Part shown: piece after piece, positions 26,191 to 34,465 of the stretch | Position numbering within the stretch: position 1 is the first letter of the stretch | How the letters are laid out: each line of letters begins with the position of its first letter | Source of the DNA: Myxococcus sp. RHSTA-1-4 | GTDB taxonomy: Bacteria > Myxococcota > Myxococcia > Myxococcales > Myxococcaceae | Assembly: GCF_020037125.1 (NCBI RefSeq) | Contig: NZ_JAIQDG010000008.1 | Location: 186,001-250,000, forward strand | DNA: 64,000 nt | Direction: 5' to 3' | Notes under the pieces: model-generated | The model's input: only the letters and a program-made list of their open reading frames with translations | Databases searched by the model: none | Told to the model about the DNA's origin: nothing | Program-made: the position numbers and the translations under genes

Positions 26191-26526
26191 CAGGCCCCCC
26201 ACGATGCAACGGAGCCGCCGCACGCCGGACCTCCAAGGTCGTCCGGGCAACCGCACTCCTTCCACGCGAGCGCCGGAGCCAAGGGGGTTGCGCCCCGAGC
26301 GGACCTCGCGTGGGCACCGTGGAATCCATCCACGGCTTCCAACGCCATGCGGGCCGAAGAATATCGACTGCGCGCGGCCTGTCCACCCGCAGGGTCGGTC
26401 CTCCGGGGCGTGCCGTGACAGGCTGGATGCCTGGGCCGACCCGCAGCGCCCAGGGATTCACCCCTGGTACGGGCAGGCGGTTTGCATGGCGGAGCCGTCT
26501 CCCTCAGCCGGGGTATCCTCTTCCCC
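26191..26526. other. Leader of the AHH toxin cassette, no gene seen
   Basis: No convincing coding sequence, tRNA or repeat was found in these 336 bases. Frames open here lack conservation cues and G/C-biased third positions. A 6-bp inverted repeat (26450-26455 and 26462-26467) lies about 60 bp before the first cassette gene and could mark an operator. The cassette promoter must lie here, but no consensus box is evident. Confidence 0.45.
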
Positions 26527-27627
26527 ATGAGGCTGGAGATTGCCGCTGCCGCGATGAGTTCGTGTCTGGGGCCTCTCATCACGGCCTGTGCCGCATTCCG
26601 CGCGGGCCTGAGCCGTGCGGGCTCGTCGCGTGAATTCCGGTACTTCCCAGAGGGGGACAACGCTCCCGTTCCGCTGGTGACGTGTGCCATCCCCGAGGTC
26701 ACCTTCGGCTTCTCCGCTGCGGGCAGGCTGGCTGCCATCCTCCATGAAACGCTCATGGACTTCCAGGGACGGGTGGCGCTGCGGGAGCTGGGTGCGGATA
26801 CCCCTCTCTTCCTGGTGCTCCCGGATGCCCTGGCGCGCGAGTTCCCGATGCGCGCCGAGTTGCGGGAAGACGCGGCCCGCAGGCGCGACGTGCTCGGCGA
26901 GTTCGTCCTGAGGCAGACCTTCGACAACCTTGGCATGACCTGGCGGGGAGGATGGCGCTTCTTCACGGGAGGCCATGTGGCCTTTGCCCGGGCACTCCAG
27001 GCGGCTCGGGAGGTTCTCACCGCCCGGAAGGTGGGGGCCTGCCTGGTGGTGGCGGTGGACAGCCTGCTGTCGCCTCCCACCCTGCGCCAGCTCGCCTTGT
27101 CGAGGCGCCTCAAGACGGAAGACCACCCCGTGGGCTTCATCCCGGGTGAGGCCGGAGTCGCGCTCCTCCTCCGGCCGGCGACGGGACGCCCGGATGCGAG
27201 CGCCCCGTCGGCGGTCATCCTCCAGGACGTGTGTGTGCTGGAGTCGCCCGAGCCCGAGCGGGCCGATGGCCGTGACCTGGCGGCGTGTGTCGAGCGGGTG
27301 TTGCCGCCCGGCACACCCGCCTCGGAAGAGCCGTTGCTCGTGAGTGACCACAACGGTGAGCAGAGGCGGGCCCTTGAATGGGGCAGCCTGCTGCAGCGGT
27401 TGCGCATGGAACGCCCGGAATGGCGACTCGAGCGCTCCTGGTTCCCCGCGCTCGGCTTCGGTGAGACGGGTGTCGTCTCGGGAGCGCTGGGCGTCTGTGT
27501 CACACTCCGGGGTCTCCAGCGAGGCTATGCCCGGAGCCGCTCGGGAGTGGTGCTGTCCTCGGAAGACAGACAGGCGCCACGGGCGGCCATCCTGTTGTCC
27601 TCATCGAAGAAAGAAGGTCGTTCATGA
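26527..27627 (+). CDS. Thiolase/beta-ketoacyl-synthase-fold protein, probable pseudoenzyme, toxin-operon partner
   Basis: The 366-residue protein resembles beta-ketoacyl-ACP synthases in overall pattern: a helix-strand unit TARKVGACLVVAVDSLLSPP, the GFIPGEAGVALLL strand typical of KAS enzymes, and a late ALGFGETGVVSGALG glycine-rich segment. Where KAS enzymes have the nucleophilic Cys (TACSS-like) it reads FFTGGHVAFARAL, so the active-site Cys appears to be missing. Homologous thiolase-like genes are known to me as neighbours of type VI secretion effector genes with PAAR/DUF4150 or AHH domains. Its stop overlaps the start of the AHH toxin gene (ATGA). A role as chaperone or adaptor for the toxin is inference. 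A TTG at 26482 is an alternative start. Confidence 0.72.
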   Translation: MRLEIAAAAMSSCLGPLITACAAFRAGLSRAGSSREFRYFPEGDNAPVPLVTCAIPEVTFGFSAAGRLAAILHETLMDFQGRVALRELGADTPLFLVLPDALAREFPMRAELREDAARRRDVLGEFVLRQTFDNLGMTWRGGWRFFTGGHVAFARALQAAREVLTARKVGACLVVAVDSLLSPPTLRQLALSRRLKTEDHPVGFIPGEAGVALLLRPATGRPDASAPSAVILQDVCVLESPEPERADGRDLAACVERVLPPGTPASEEPLLVSDHNGEQRRALEWGSLLQRLRMERPEWRLERSWFPALGFGETGVVSGALGVCVTLRGLQRGYARSRSGVVLSSEDRQAPRAAILLSSSKKEGRS

Positions 27628-28634
27628 GCAAGACCGGGACGGGCGGAGCCAAGAAGACCCGCTTCAACGACTTCACCTTCAGCAGCGTCGACGAGAACAC
27701 CTTCAAGAACGAGAAGTTCCCCGAATTGGAGGACCCGGCATACCCCAACCAGCTCATCCAGGAGCTGGAGGCGCAGGCCAAGGAGAAGGACCAGCAACAG
27801 AAGAGCAACCACGCGAGCACGCCGGACCCGCTCAGGCGCAGGGGGCACTACCAGTACCGGGGCCCCGCGTACGTCCACAAGCACAAAGGCCGGGGGCGCT
27901 ACAATCAATGGCCCTTCGAATACCTCTTCAGCGGCTGTGACGACGCCAAGAAGAAGGTGATGCTGGACAAGGTGGAGAAGCTGGCGGCGCAGCGGCCGGT
28001 CTGGGCCATCGTCAAGGACAGCGCGAAGTGGAAGGAGTGCTTCGAGTTCCCCGAGCCCGGCGGCTTCCCGGGGAATGACAAGCGCTTCTTCCTGACGAAG
28101 AAGCTCACCCACAAGACAAGGGCCGAGCTCTACTTCTTCTTCACGACCTCCGCTCCGTATCGGTGGGTGGCCCATCACCTCATCCCCATCGAGGTCTTCG
28201 ACAGCAAGAGCGAGTCCCACTTCACCGACGAGGAGCAGGAGTTGATCCGCGCTTCGGGCTACGACGTGAACAACGGGCACAACATCGTGCCACTGCCCAC
28301 CTGGGACGTGCCCCCCCACTGCCTGCTGGCGCACGTTGGCAGCCACTCCGAGTACATCAAGCACGCCAAGAAGGCGCTGGAGGGCGTCAAGGACAAGATC
28401 AAGGAAGCCATGGAGAGCGACAAGCCCCACGCGGCGTTCTACCCGCAGCTCATCAAGAAACTGACCAAGGCCGAGGACAACCTCTGGGACAAGCTCAAGG
28501 ACCTGGGCAAGGACTCGGTCAAGCTGTATCTGCAGGGCAAGCGCCCCAAGGACAACCTGGTGAAGTTCATTTCCAAGGGCAAGCACAAGAGCACCGGGAG
28601 GCGCAGGCGCTTCCCGGAGGGAGCGATGAACTGA
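27624..28634 (+). CDS. AHH-family (HNH/Endo VII fold) nuclease toxin
   Basis: The 336-residue protein carries the AHH nuclease signature in its second half: WVAHHLIPIEVFD (residues 182-193, the A-H-H motif), NNGHNIVPLPTW (216-227) and HVGSHSEYIKH (237-247). This arrangement of a metal-binding His pair, Asn and distal His is typical of polymorphic-toxin nucleases that cut DNA or RNA in competitors. The first 100 residues are polar and Lys/Gln-rich, with no recognised PAAR, Rhs or LXG trafficking domain. The tail is strongly basic. Start and stop overlap the neighbouring genes by 4 and 1 bases. GC is visibly lower than in the flanks. Delivery by a type VI system is inferred from context only. 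Confidence 0.85.
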   Translation: MSKTGTGGAKKTRFNDFTFSSVDENTFKNEKFPELEDPAYPNQLIQELEAQAKEKDQQQKSNHASTPDPLRRRGHYQYRGPAYVHKHKGRGRYNQWPFEYLFSGCDDAKKKVMLDKVEKLAAQRPVWAIVKDSAKWKECFEFPEPGGFPGNDKRFFLTKKLTHKTRAELYFFFTTSAPYRWVAHHLIPIEVFDSKSESHFTDEEQELIRASGYDVNNGHNIVPLPTWDVPPHCLLAHVGSHSEYIKHAKKALEGVKDKIKEAMESDKPHAAFYPQLIKKLTKAEDNLWDKLKDLGKDSVKLYLQGKRPKDNLVKFISKGKHKSTGRRRRFPEGAMN

Positions 28635-29245
28635 TGACGGCCGACAACCGGACGTTCTGGATGCTCGATACCCTCAGCAACCCTGGAGCGGTCATCGAGA
28701 CCTATGTGGCGGGGGCGCCGTCCAAGTGGCGCCTCTTCAAGAACCAGCCCCAGGCCGCCCAGTTCCCGGCGGGGGCCACCCTCAGGTTCTCCCGGGACTT
28801 CCCCAAGCACCGCAAGCTCTTCGACTTCGTGGCCAACACGATAAGCCTCATCATCGCCTCGAAGAAGGTGAAGGACATCCTCGACTCGGTAGGGGTGGAC
28901 AACTGCGAGTACCTGCCCGTCGCGGTGAAGGACCACAAGGACAAGGTCGTGGGTCCCGAGTACTTCATCATCCACCCGCTCGGCGGCGAGGACGGCATCG
29001 ACCTGGAGAAGTCCGTCTATGACAAGGACCCCTTCGACGAGAGTGAGATTGAGCGGGTCCGCACCCTCGTCCTGAAGAAGGAGCTCATCTCCCCGCGAGC
29101 CCGCCTGTTCCGCTTCAAGCCGCTGATGCGCGAGTACGTCGTGGACCAGACCGTGGCCGACGCCCTCAAGGCCGGCAAGGTCACCGGCTACCGGCTGCTG
29201 GCGGCGGATGGCTGGGACGGCTCCTACACCAACCTGGAGGCGTGA
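28634..29245 (+). CDS. Imm11-family (DUF1629-type) immunity protein
   Basis: The 203-residue protein begins MTADNRTFWMLDTLSNPGAV. It resembles the Imm11/MXAN_0049 family of polymorphic-toxin immunity proteins: FANTISLIIASKKVKDILDS-like central helix, VGPEYFIIHPLGG, and the C-terminal LFRFKPLMREYVVDQTVADA then GKVTGYRLLAAD. The ATG shares one base with the AHH toxin stop (TGATG), so it should be made in step with the toxin. Its expected role is to bind and neutralise the nuclease in the producing cell. An upstream extension in the same frame overlaps the toxin gene and is rejected as a shadow. Confidence 0.8.
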   Translation: MTADNRTFWMLDTLSNPGAVIETYVAGAPSKWRLFKNQPQAAQFPAGATLRFSRDFPKHRKLFDFVANTISLIIASKKVKDILDSVGVDNCEYLPVAVKDHKDKVVGPEYFIIHPLGGEDGIDLEKSVYDKDPFDESEIERVRTLVLKKELISPRARLFRFKPLMREYVVDQTVADALKAGKVTGYRLLAADGWDGSYTNLEA

Positions 29246-30054
29246 TGGAGTTCGACCTCGCGGAACTCCGGGAAGAGGCCGCGGACTCGCTGGACATCCT
29301 CTTCGACGACGCCTTCCCCGAGGTGCTGGCGGAGGGAACGGTGGAGGAGCTCGTGGGACTGGTGCGCGAGGCCTGCGTGCACTTCCACACCCAGGGCGTG
29401 ACGACCCTGCTGCTCGACGGAAGCCCTCAATACTTCTTCTACCACCTGGGCTGCGCGGCGGAGAACTGGCGACGGCTGCTCATCCACCTGCGCACCCGGG
29501 GAGCGGCGCTCCCGCCCGCTTCCGACAACGCACCGCTGCTCGGCGCCGTGGCGGCCGGGTACTGGGAGCTCGCACGCGACCTGTGCCGCGTCTCCTCCTC
29601 CGAACGCGGCGAGGACGAGTACGAGGACGAGTTCGCATGGGCCCACCTGCTCCAGGAGCTCGTCGTCCTGCCGGAAGGTGGGACCTTCTCCCCGGAGTTC
29701 CTCCGCCAACATGAGCGCGTGCTCGCGGAAACCCAGCCGGACCGGCTGGAGGTCTTCCAATCGCTACTGGCAGGGGACCGGAGCCGCTTCCTCGCTGCCT
29801 TGGAGCGGCTCCTCCAGCAGCATGGAGAGGAGACGGAGGCCCAGGCCGCGAGGATGGGCACTTCACCGGACCAGTTCGTCGCCTACCGGTTCATCTGGTT
29901 CGAGGGGCTTGCGTTGCTGCGGCTCGCCGAACGCGGGGGCATGAAGATTGATGAGCCGCTGCTGTATTGCCCGCCCCTCGCGCGGGTCCCCATGAAGATG
30001 GCGTACGACGGCGACTGGGCGCTCCCATTCGAAGCGAGTCCGGCTCCCCGCTGA
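29245..30054 (+). CDS. Imm49-family immunity protein
   Basis: The 269-residue, largely alpha-helical protein resembles the Imm49 family found beside polymorphic toxins: repeated helices such as HFHTQGVTTLLLDGSPQYFF, AENWRRLLIHLRTRGAAL, LLGAVAAGYWELARDL, and the closing segment YRFIWFEGLALLRLAERGG, followed by a Cys-Pro-Pro near the end. It is coupled to the preceding Imm11 gene by a one-base overlap (TGATG); a GTG one codon earlier is an alternative start. It probably protects against the same or a lost toxin. Having two unrelated immunity families after one toxin is notable. It is convergent with the aldo/keto reductase gene. Confidence 0.77.
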   Translation: MEFDLAELREEAADSLDILFDDAFPEVLAEGTVEELVGLVREACVHFHTQGVTTLLLDGSPQYFFYHLGCAAENWRRLLIHLRTRGAALPPASDNAPLLGAVAAGYWELARDLCRVSSSERGEDEYEDEFAWAHLLQELVVLPEGGTFSPEFLRQHERVLAETQPDRLEVFQSLLAGDRSRFLAALERLLQQHGEETEAQAARMGTSPDQFVAYRFIWFEGLALLRLAERGGMKIDEPLLYCPPLARVPMKMAYDGDWALPFEASPAPR

Positions 30055-30084
30055 CATGCATCCGCCGTGGAGCAGACCGACGAC

Positions 30085-31104
30085 CTACTTCGTGGGCGGC
30101 ACGCGGTCCCCGCCCTGGCGCTCGAGCATCCACTGCGGGTACTCGGGCGGGAGCTTCGAGACGGCGTCGAGCTTCGCGAGCTGCTCGGACGTGAGCTTGA
30201 GCGTGGTGCACGCGAGGTTGTCCTCGAGCTGCTGCTCCGTCTTCGCGCCGATGATGAGGGTGGTGACGTGCGGCTGGTGCAGCAGCCACGCGAGCGCCAC
30301 GCGCGCCACGGACACGCCGTGCTCCTTCGCGACGCCGTCCATCACGTCGATGACGTCATAGGCGCGCTCCTTGTTGACGGGCGGGAAGTCGAACTCGGCG
30401 CGGCGCGAGCCCTGCGGGCCCTGCTGCTCGCGGCGGTACTTGCCGCTGAGGAAGCCGCCGGCCAGGGGGCTCCACACCATGAGGCCCAGCTGCTGGTCGT
30501 TCATCAGCGGCACCAGCTCGCGCTCCAGGTCGCGTCCGGCGAGGGTGTAGTAGGCCTGCAGGGACTCGAAGCGGGAGAGGCCCTTGTTCTCGCTGATGCC
30601 CAGCGCCTTCATGAGCTGCCACGCGGCCAGGTTGGACGCGCCGAGGTAGCGCACCTTGCCCTGACGGACGAGGTCATCGAGCGCGCGCAGCGTCTCGTCC
30701 ATGGGCGTGACGGCGTCGTAGCCGTGAATCTGGTACAGGTCGATGTAGTCGGTGCCCAGGCGCTTCAGGCTCGCGTGGACGGAGTCCATGATGTGGCCGC
30801 GGGACAGGCCCAATTCATTGACGCCGGGGCCCATGCGGCCGCGGACCTTGGTGGCCAGCACGACGCTGGAGCGCTTCGCGCCCAGGGCCTTGCCGAGCAG
30901 CTGCTCGGAGAGGCCGTTGGAGTAGACGTTCGCGGTGTCGAAGAAGTTGATGCCCGCGTCCAGGGAGCGGCCCACGAGCTTGTCCGCCTCGGCCTGGCCC
31001 TGCGTGCCGACGACCTTCCAGAAGCCCTCGCCGCCGAAGGTCATGGCTCCGAAGCACAGCTCCGAGACGTACAGGCCGGTGCGGCCCAGTTGCCGGTAAT
31101 TCAT
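30085..31104 (-). CDS. Aldo/keto reductase
   Basis: The 339-residue protein has the (beta/alpha)8 aldo/keto reductase pattern. The catalytic tetrad is visible: Asp and Tyr in INFFDTANVYSNG, Lys in VVLATKVRGRMG, and His in DLYQIHGYD. The C-terminal NADPH-binding region includes TLIIGAKTEQQLEDNLA. It reduces aldehydes or ketones with NADPH in the cytoplasm; the substrate is not predictable. Conserved sequence starts MNYRQLGRTGLYVSELCFG, so the ATG at 31104 is chosen over a further 34 unrelated upstream codons. It is convergent with the immunity genes and appears to be an ordinary housekeeping gene. Confidence 0.92.
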   Translation of the reverse strand: MNYRQLGRTGLYVSELCFGAMTFGGEGFWKVVGTQGQAEADKLVGRSLDAGINFFDTANVYSNGLSEQLLGKALGAKRSSVVLATKVRGRMGPGVNELGLSRGHIMDSVHASLKRLGTDYIDLYQIHGYDAVTPMDETLRALDDLVRQGKVRYLGASNLAAWQLMKALGISENKGLSRFESLQAYYTLAGRDLERELVPLMNDQQLGLMVWSPLAGGFLSGKYRREQQGPQGSRRAEFDFPPVNKERAYDVIDVMDGVAKEHGVSVARVALAWLLHQPHVTTLIIGAKTEQQLEDNLACTTLKLTSEQLAKLDAVSKLPPEYPQWMLERQGGDRVPPTK

Positions 31105-31215
31105 GTGCGTGCCACCTCGTGTGTCCTGCCGGGGAAATGAGGGCGCGAGATGTAACGGGGCGGAGTGGACGGCGCAGCACTGTAGCTGCCTCCACAAGTT
31201 CTCCACAGGAGGCCC

Positions 31216-32493
31216 TCACGCCCGCCGCTTGCCGCCGCCTCGCGTGTGGCCTCGGGCCTGCCGTGCCGCATGGGCCCGCACCGGCACCGCGCGCCGGATT
31301 CTGGGAGGCGCCCGCGTCCTCCCCACGTCCTCGAACGTGAGGTCCATGTACGGCGCGCTCCTGGACCCCAGCGTGGTGCTCAGCGAGCACCGGGAGCGGA
31401 GCCGCTCGTCCGTGGGGTCATGCGGAATGCCGCTGTACGTGCCGCCGTACGCGGAGATGACCGCGCACCGCTGCCGTCCATCCGGCGGCCGCACGGGCAG
31501 GATGGCATCGAAGATGTCCCCGTCCGGCGTCCCGTTGTGACTGCCATGGTGGCTCACCTTGAGGAAGTGCACCGGCTTGAGCACGCCGTGCTTCTTCATC
31601 GTCTTCCAGCTCCGCAGCTCCGCGTCGCCGGCGAAGAGCAGCCGCCACCCGCGCCACTCCAGGCTGAAGACGATGCTCGTGTTGTTCGCCGCCTTGTCGA
31701 TGGCCAGCAGGTCATCCCCCACGGCCCGGCGCCGCCAGCTGAGCAGGTTGTAGAAGGCGCTCGCGTCCACTCCGGCCGGAGGCGCCGGCTCGTGCAGGGA
31801 CACCTCTCCTCCAGGCTTGCGCTCCAGTCCCAGCGCCACCGGGAAGAAGCGCCCGTAGTACTCGCTCGTGTCCTCCTCGGGCGCCCACACCTCCAGCCGT
31901 GCTTCCTTGAACGGGTGCGTCCCCTCCAGCGGCGCGTCCCGGTGGACGTAGTGCGTCTGCTCCGCCAGGCCGCGCAGGTACTCCACGCATGCACCCGTCT
32001 TCCGGTGGTCGTTGTTGAGCAGGAAGGACGGGACGACCTTTCGCGCCGCCTCGGGCTTCAGCCGGAAGTACTCCCGCAGGTCCTCATACAGCGCCCGGCG
32101 CGCGACGAGCTGCTTCTCGGCCTCCGGGTGCCGCTCGTAGTAGTCCGGCGCCGCCGAGGCCGTCAGCCACGCATGGCGGAGCTTCAGCTTCTCCCGCAGC
32201 CCTCCCTCGTACAGGCGCCCGTCCGCGTAGAACAGCCCCTGCACGTGGTCCAGGTGCTCGTGCGTCATCACGTAGAGGTCCAGCGGCGCGCCATCCAGCT
32301 CCGCGAGCACGTCCTCGAGCACGGGCTGGAAGACGGTATCCGCCCCGCCCTCGCCGGCCTGCACGTTGCCCACGTCGATGAGCAGGTGGCGCGTCGTCGT
32401 CAGGCCCGTGTCCGCGTCGTGGTCCGGCACCGACACGAGCAGCGCGTCACCAAACCGCACGTTGTACGTCCGCACCCTCAGCGCATCCATCAT
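31216..32493 (-). CDS. Metallo-beta-lactamase-fold hydrolase (ComEC/Rec2-like)
   Basis: The 425-residue protein carries the MBL metal-binding motif in VMTHEHLDHVQGL (H-x-H-x-D-H), the Asp of LLFAGDAELRSW and the His of FLKVSHHGSHNGT, the last two in the style of ComEC C-terminal domains. An insert of about 150 residues between the first and later motifs is mostly helical. It should be a soluble two-metal hydrolase acting on nucleic acid or a phosphodiester. The tail is Arg/Gly-rich. Its first two codons are ATG-ATG, the first overlapping the stop of the upstream metalloprotease gene, so the pair is translationally coupled. That linkage suggests a shared task, so far unknown. Confidence 0.82.
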   Translation of the reverse strand: MMDALRVRTYNVRFGDALLVSVPDHDADTGLTTTRHLLIDVGNVQAGEGGADTVFQPVLEDVLAELDGAPLDLYVMTHEHLDHVQGLFYADGRLYEGGLREKLKLRHAWLTASAAPDYYERHPEAEKQLVARRALYEDLREYFRLKPEAARKVVPSFLLNNDHRKTGACVEYLRGLAEQTHYVHRDAPLEGTHPFKEARLEVWAPEEDTSEYYGRFFPVALGLERKPGGEVSLHEPAPPAGVDASAFYNLLSWRRRAVGDDLLAIDKAANNTSIVFSLEWRGWRLLFAGDAELRSWKTMKKHGVLKPVHFLKVSHHGSHNGTPDGDIFDAILPVRPPDGRQRCAVISAYGGTYSGIPHDPTDERLRSRCSLSTTLGSRSAPYMDLTFEDVGRTRAPPRIRRAVPVRAHAARQARGHTRGGGKRRA

Positions 32494-34334
32494 CCACCTC
32501 CCCGCTGGAAGCGCTGCTCCGCCACCATGTGAAGCATGTGCGCCGTGCCCACCACGCGGAGGATTCCGTCGGAGACCTCTCCCTTGATGGCGCAGCACAG
32601 CGGCCTGCCGTCGGGACCGAGCGCCTCGTCCCCCACGCGCAGAAGGTCCTCGTCCATCAACCACCGCAGCATCCCGTCCCGGTCCGTCTTCCGCTCGAAG
32701 TGCCGGTCCGACGTGAGCAGCGCCCGCACCCGCCGCGTCTCGCAGTCGATGACGAGCGTGGTGCCGAAGGTGACCTGCCGCACGTCCGGCAGCACGCCGC
32801 CGGGCACCGTGTCCGTCTCGTCCACCTTCCAGGAGACCTTGAAGATGCACTCGCGGATGCGCCGCGTCCCGTGCTCACCCGCGGCGTCGTAGTAGAGCTT
32901 CTCCACCACCAGCCGCGGCGCGATGTGGAAGGACGTGCCGCGAGGAATCCGCAGGAAGCCGCGGTGCCGGTTCGCGAAGGCGTAGGCGGCCCAGTCGCTC
33001 TTCACCAGCGTGTCCAGGTCCACGCCGGCCAGGGCGCGGTGCTCGAAGTCCGTCCGCACGTGCAGCTCGCGCTCACCGCGGACGATGCCCCGGCGGACGA
33101 ACTCCTGGCACAGCCACGTCCGCTGCTCGCCGCTGTCCGGGTGCGACGCCTGGTCCGCGGCGAGGATGGCCCGGCCCAGGTCCGCGAACGACACCTCTCC
33201 CGGCGGCAGGTAGTCCAGCCCGCGGTACAGGCTGCGCTTGAACCGGGACGCCGCCACGGCCAGTGCCTTGCCCGACACCCGCCTGCGCGCCTCCTGCCAG
33301 GCGTCCTCGGACACGAAGCCCCGGTGCGCCAGCGGAGGCTCGGGCGCGTCCTCCGGGGGCAGCGCCTGCCGGGCCGTCTCCGTCGGAGCCACCAGTGACG
33401 GCCGCGCCTGCGGCTTGCGCGCGAACTCGTCCTTCAGCGCCTCGTGCAGCTTCAGCATGACGCTGTAGAGCGCGCCGGAGAGCACCTCGCTCAGCGCGTG
33501 CGGCTCCACCGAGGTGACGACGTCCTCCGGCTTCCCACCGTCGATGGGCTTCAGCGTCTTCTGGTTCAGCAAATCCCGGAGGTGGCCCCGCTCATGGCCG
33601 AGCGCCTTGCCGAACTGCTCGCCAATGGCGCTGAACGCGCCGGAGCTGGCGATGCTGCCGCCCTGCTCCTTCAGCACCTGCCGGACGAGCGGCCGGCACC
33701 GGAAGGCGGCGAGCACCGCGGTGAGGTCCGCCACCGCTTCATGCAGCGCCACCGCCTGGGGCGAGAGCGCGTGGTACAGGTCCGGGGCGATGCCATCCAG
33801 CACCGCGTGCGCCGTCTCGTGCGCGATGATGTCCTGCGACTGGCACGTGTAGATGCGCTCCTGGCGTCCGCTCGGGAGCGTCTGGCGGAAGAAGTAGAAC
33901 TGCAGGCTCCGGGACTCGCGCTGGTAGAAGGCGTTCGCCCACTCGCCGGCCCGGGGCACCACGAGGAGCTGTGAGCCCTCGAAGGCCCAGCGCACCCTGC
34001 GGCCGAGCGCGTCGTCCTCCTCGAACATCTCCAGCGTCCGGAGCACCGCGCCGAAGACGCTCACCTGGATGACGTCGGCCGCGTCCAGCCGCTCGGGGTC
34101 CTGGAGGCGGAACGTGCCCGGCTCCCCCTCGCGCTCGGGAGGCTGGTAACGCGCCCCCCGCGCCAGCCTTCCCGTGCCCGCATCCAGGTCGAGCACCGCC
34201 ACCCGCGGCGAGACGGGCCCGTCCAGCACCACGTCCTCGCTCCGGAGGCGGACCCACTCCATCTTCGGAAGGCTCCGCTCCTCCGACGCGACGGGGTCCT
34301 GCACGAGGACTGGAATGCGGATGTCGACGGCCAT
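32490..34334 (-). CDS. Thermolysin-like (gluzincin) metalloprotease, coupled to MBL hydrolase
   Basis: The 614-residue protein has a zinc-protease centre of the gluzincin type: HETAH at residues 172-176 in DIIAHETAHAVLDGIAP, and the third ligand Glu199 in LHEAVADLTAVLAAF, which mirrors the NEAISD helix of M4 peptidases. There is no signal peptide or typical M4 pro-region, so it looks cytoplasmic. The region after about 300 is unlike secreted thermolysins and contains a mixed alpha/beta C-terminal domain (TFGTTLVIDCETRRVRALLT). It is the first gene of a two-gene operon with the MBL hydrolase (4-base overlap). Protease activity is inferred from the complete zinc ligands; its target is unknown. 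Confidence 0.82.
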   Translation of the reverse strand: MAVDIRIPVLVQDPVASEERSLPKMEWVRLRSEDVVLDGPVSPRVAVLDLDAGTGRLARGARYQPPEREGEPGTFRLQDPERLDAADVIQVSVFGAVLRTLEMFEEDDALGRRVRWAFEGSQLLVVPRAGEWANAFYQRESRSLQFYFFRQTLPSGRQERIYTCQSQDIIAHETAHAVLDGIAPDLYHALSPQAVALHEAVADLTAVLAAFRCRPLVRQVLKEQGGSIASSGAFSAIGEQFGKALGHERGHLRDLLNQKTLKPIDGGKPEDVVTSVEPHALSEVLSGALYSVMLKLHEALKDEFARKPQARPSLVAPTETARQALPPEDAPEPPLAHRGFVSEDAWQEARRRVSGKALAVAASRFKRSLYRGLDYLPPGEVSFADLGRAILAADQASHPDSGEQRTWLCQEFVRRGIVRGERELHVRTDFEHRALAGVDLDTLVKSDWAAYAFANRHRGFLRIPRGTSFHIAPRLVVEKLYYDAAGEHGTRRIRECIFKVSWKVDETDTVPGGVLPDVRQVTFGTTLVIDCETRRVRALLTSDRHFERKTDRDGMLRWLMDEDLLRVGDEALGPDGRPLCCAIKGEVSDGILRVVGTAHMLHMVAEQRFQRGGG

Positions 34335-34465
34335 GGCCTCCCCCTCGAGTGCTCCTTCTCAAAGGTGGAGCCGGGGGTGGCGGGGTGTGATGTCCCGGCA
34401 TGCGGGGACTCAGGGGGTCCCCTCGACGCCAGCCCGGAGGGCGCTGCTATGGTGGTGGCCTCGTC

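Noticed and set aside
26465..26495. Sigma-54 promoter (TGGTACG ... TTTGC) before the toxin cassette
   Set aside because: The spacing between the GG and GC elements is several bases too long for a -24/-12 promoter.
28163..28633. N-terminal extension of the Imm11 gene
   Set aside because: The in-frame upstream codons overlap the AHH toxin gene and are His/Gln/Gly-rich, whereas the ATG at 28634 couples neatly to the toxin stop.
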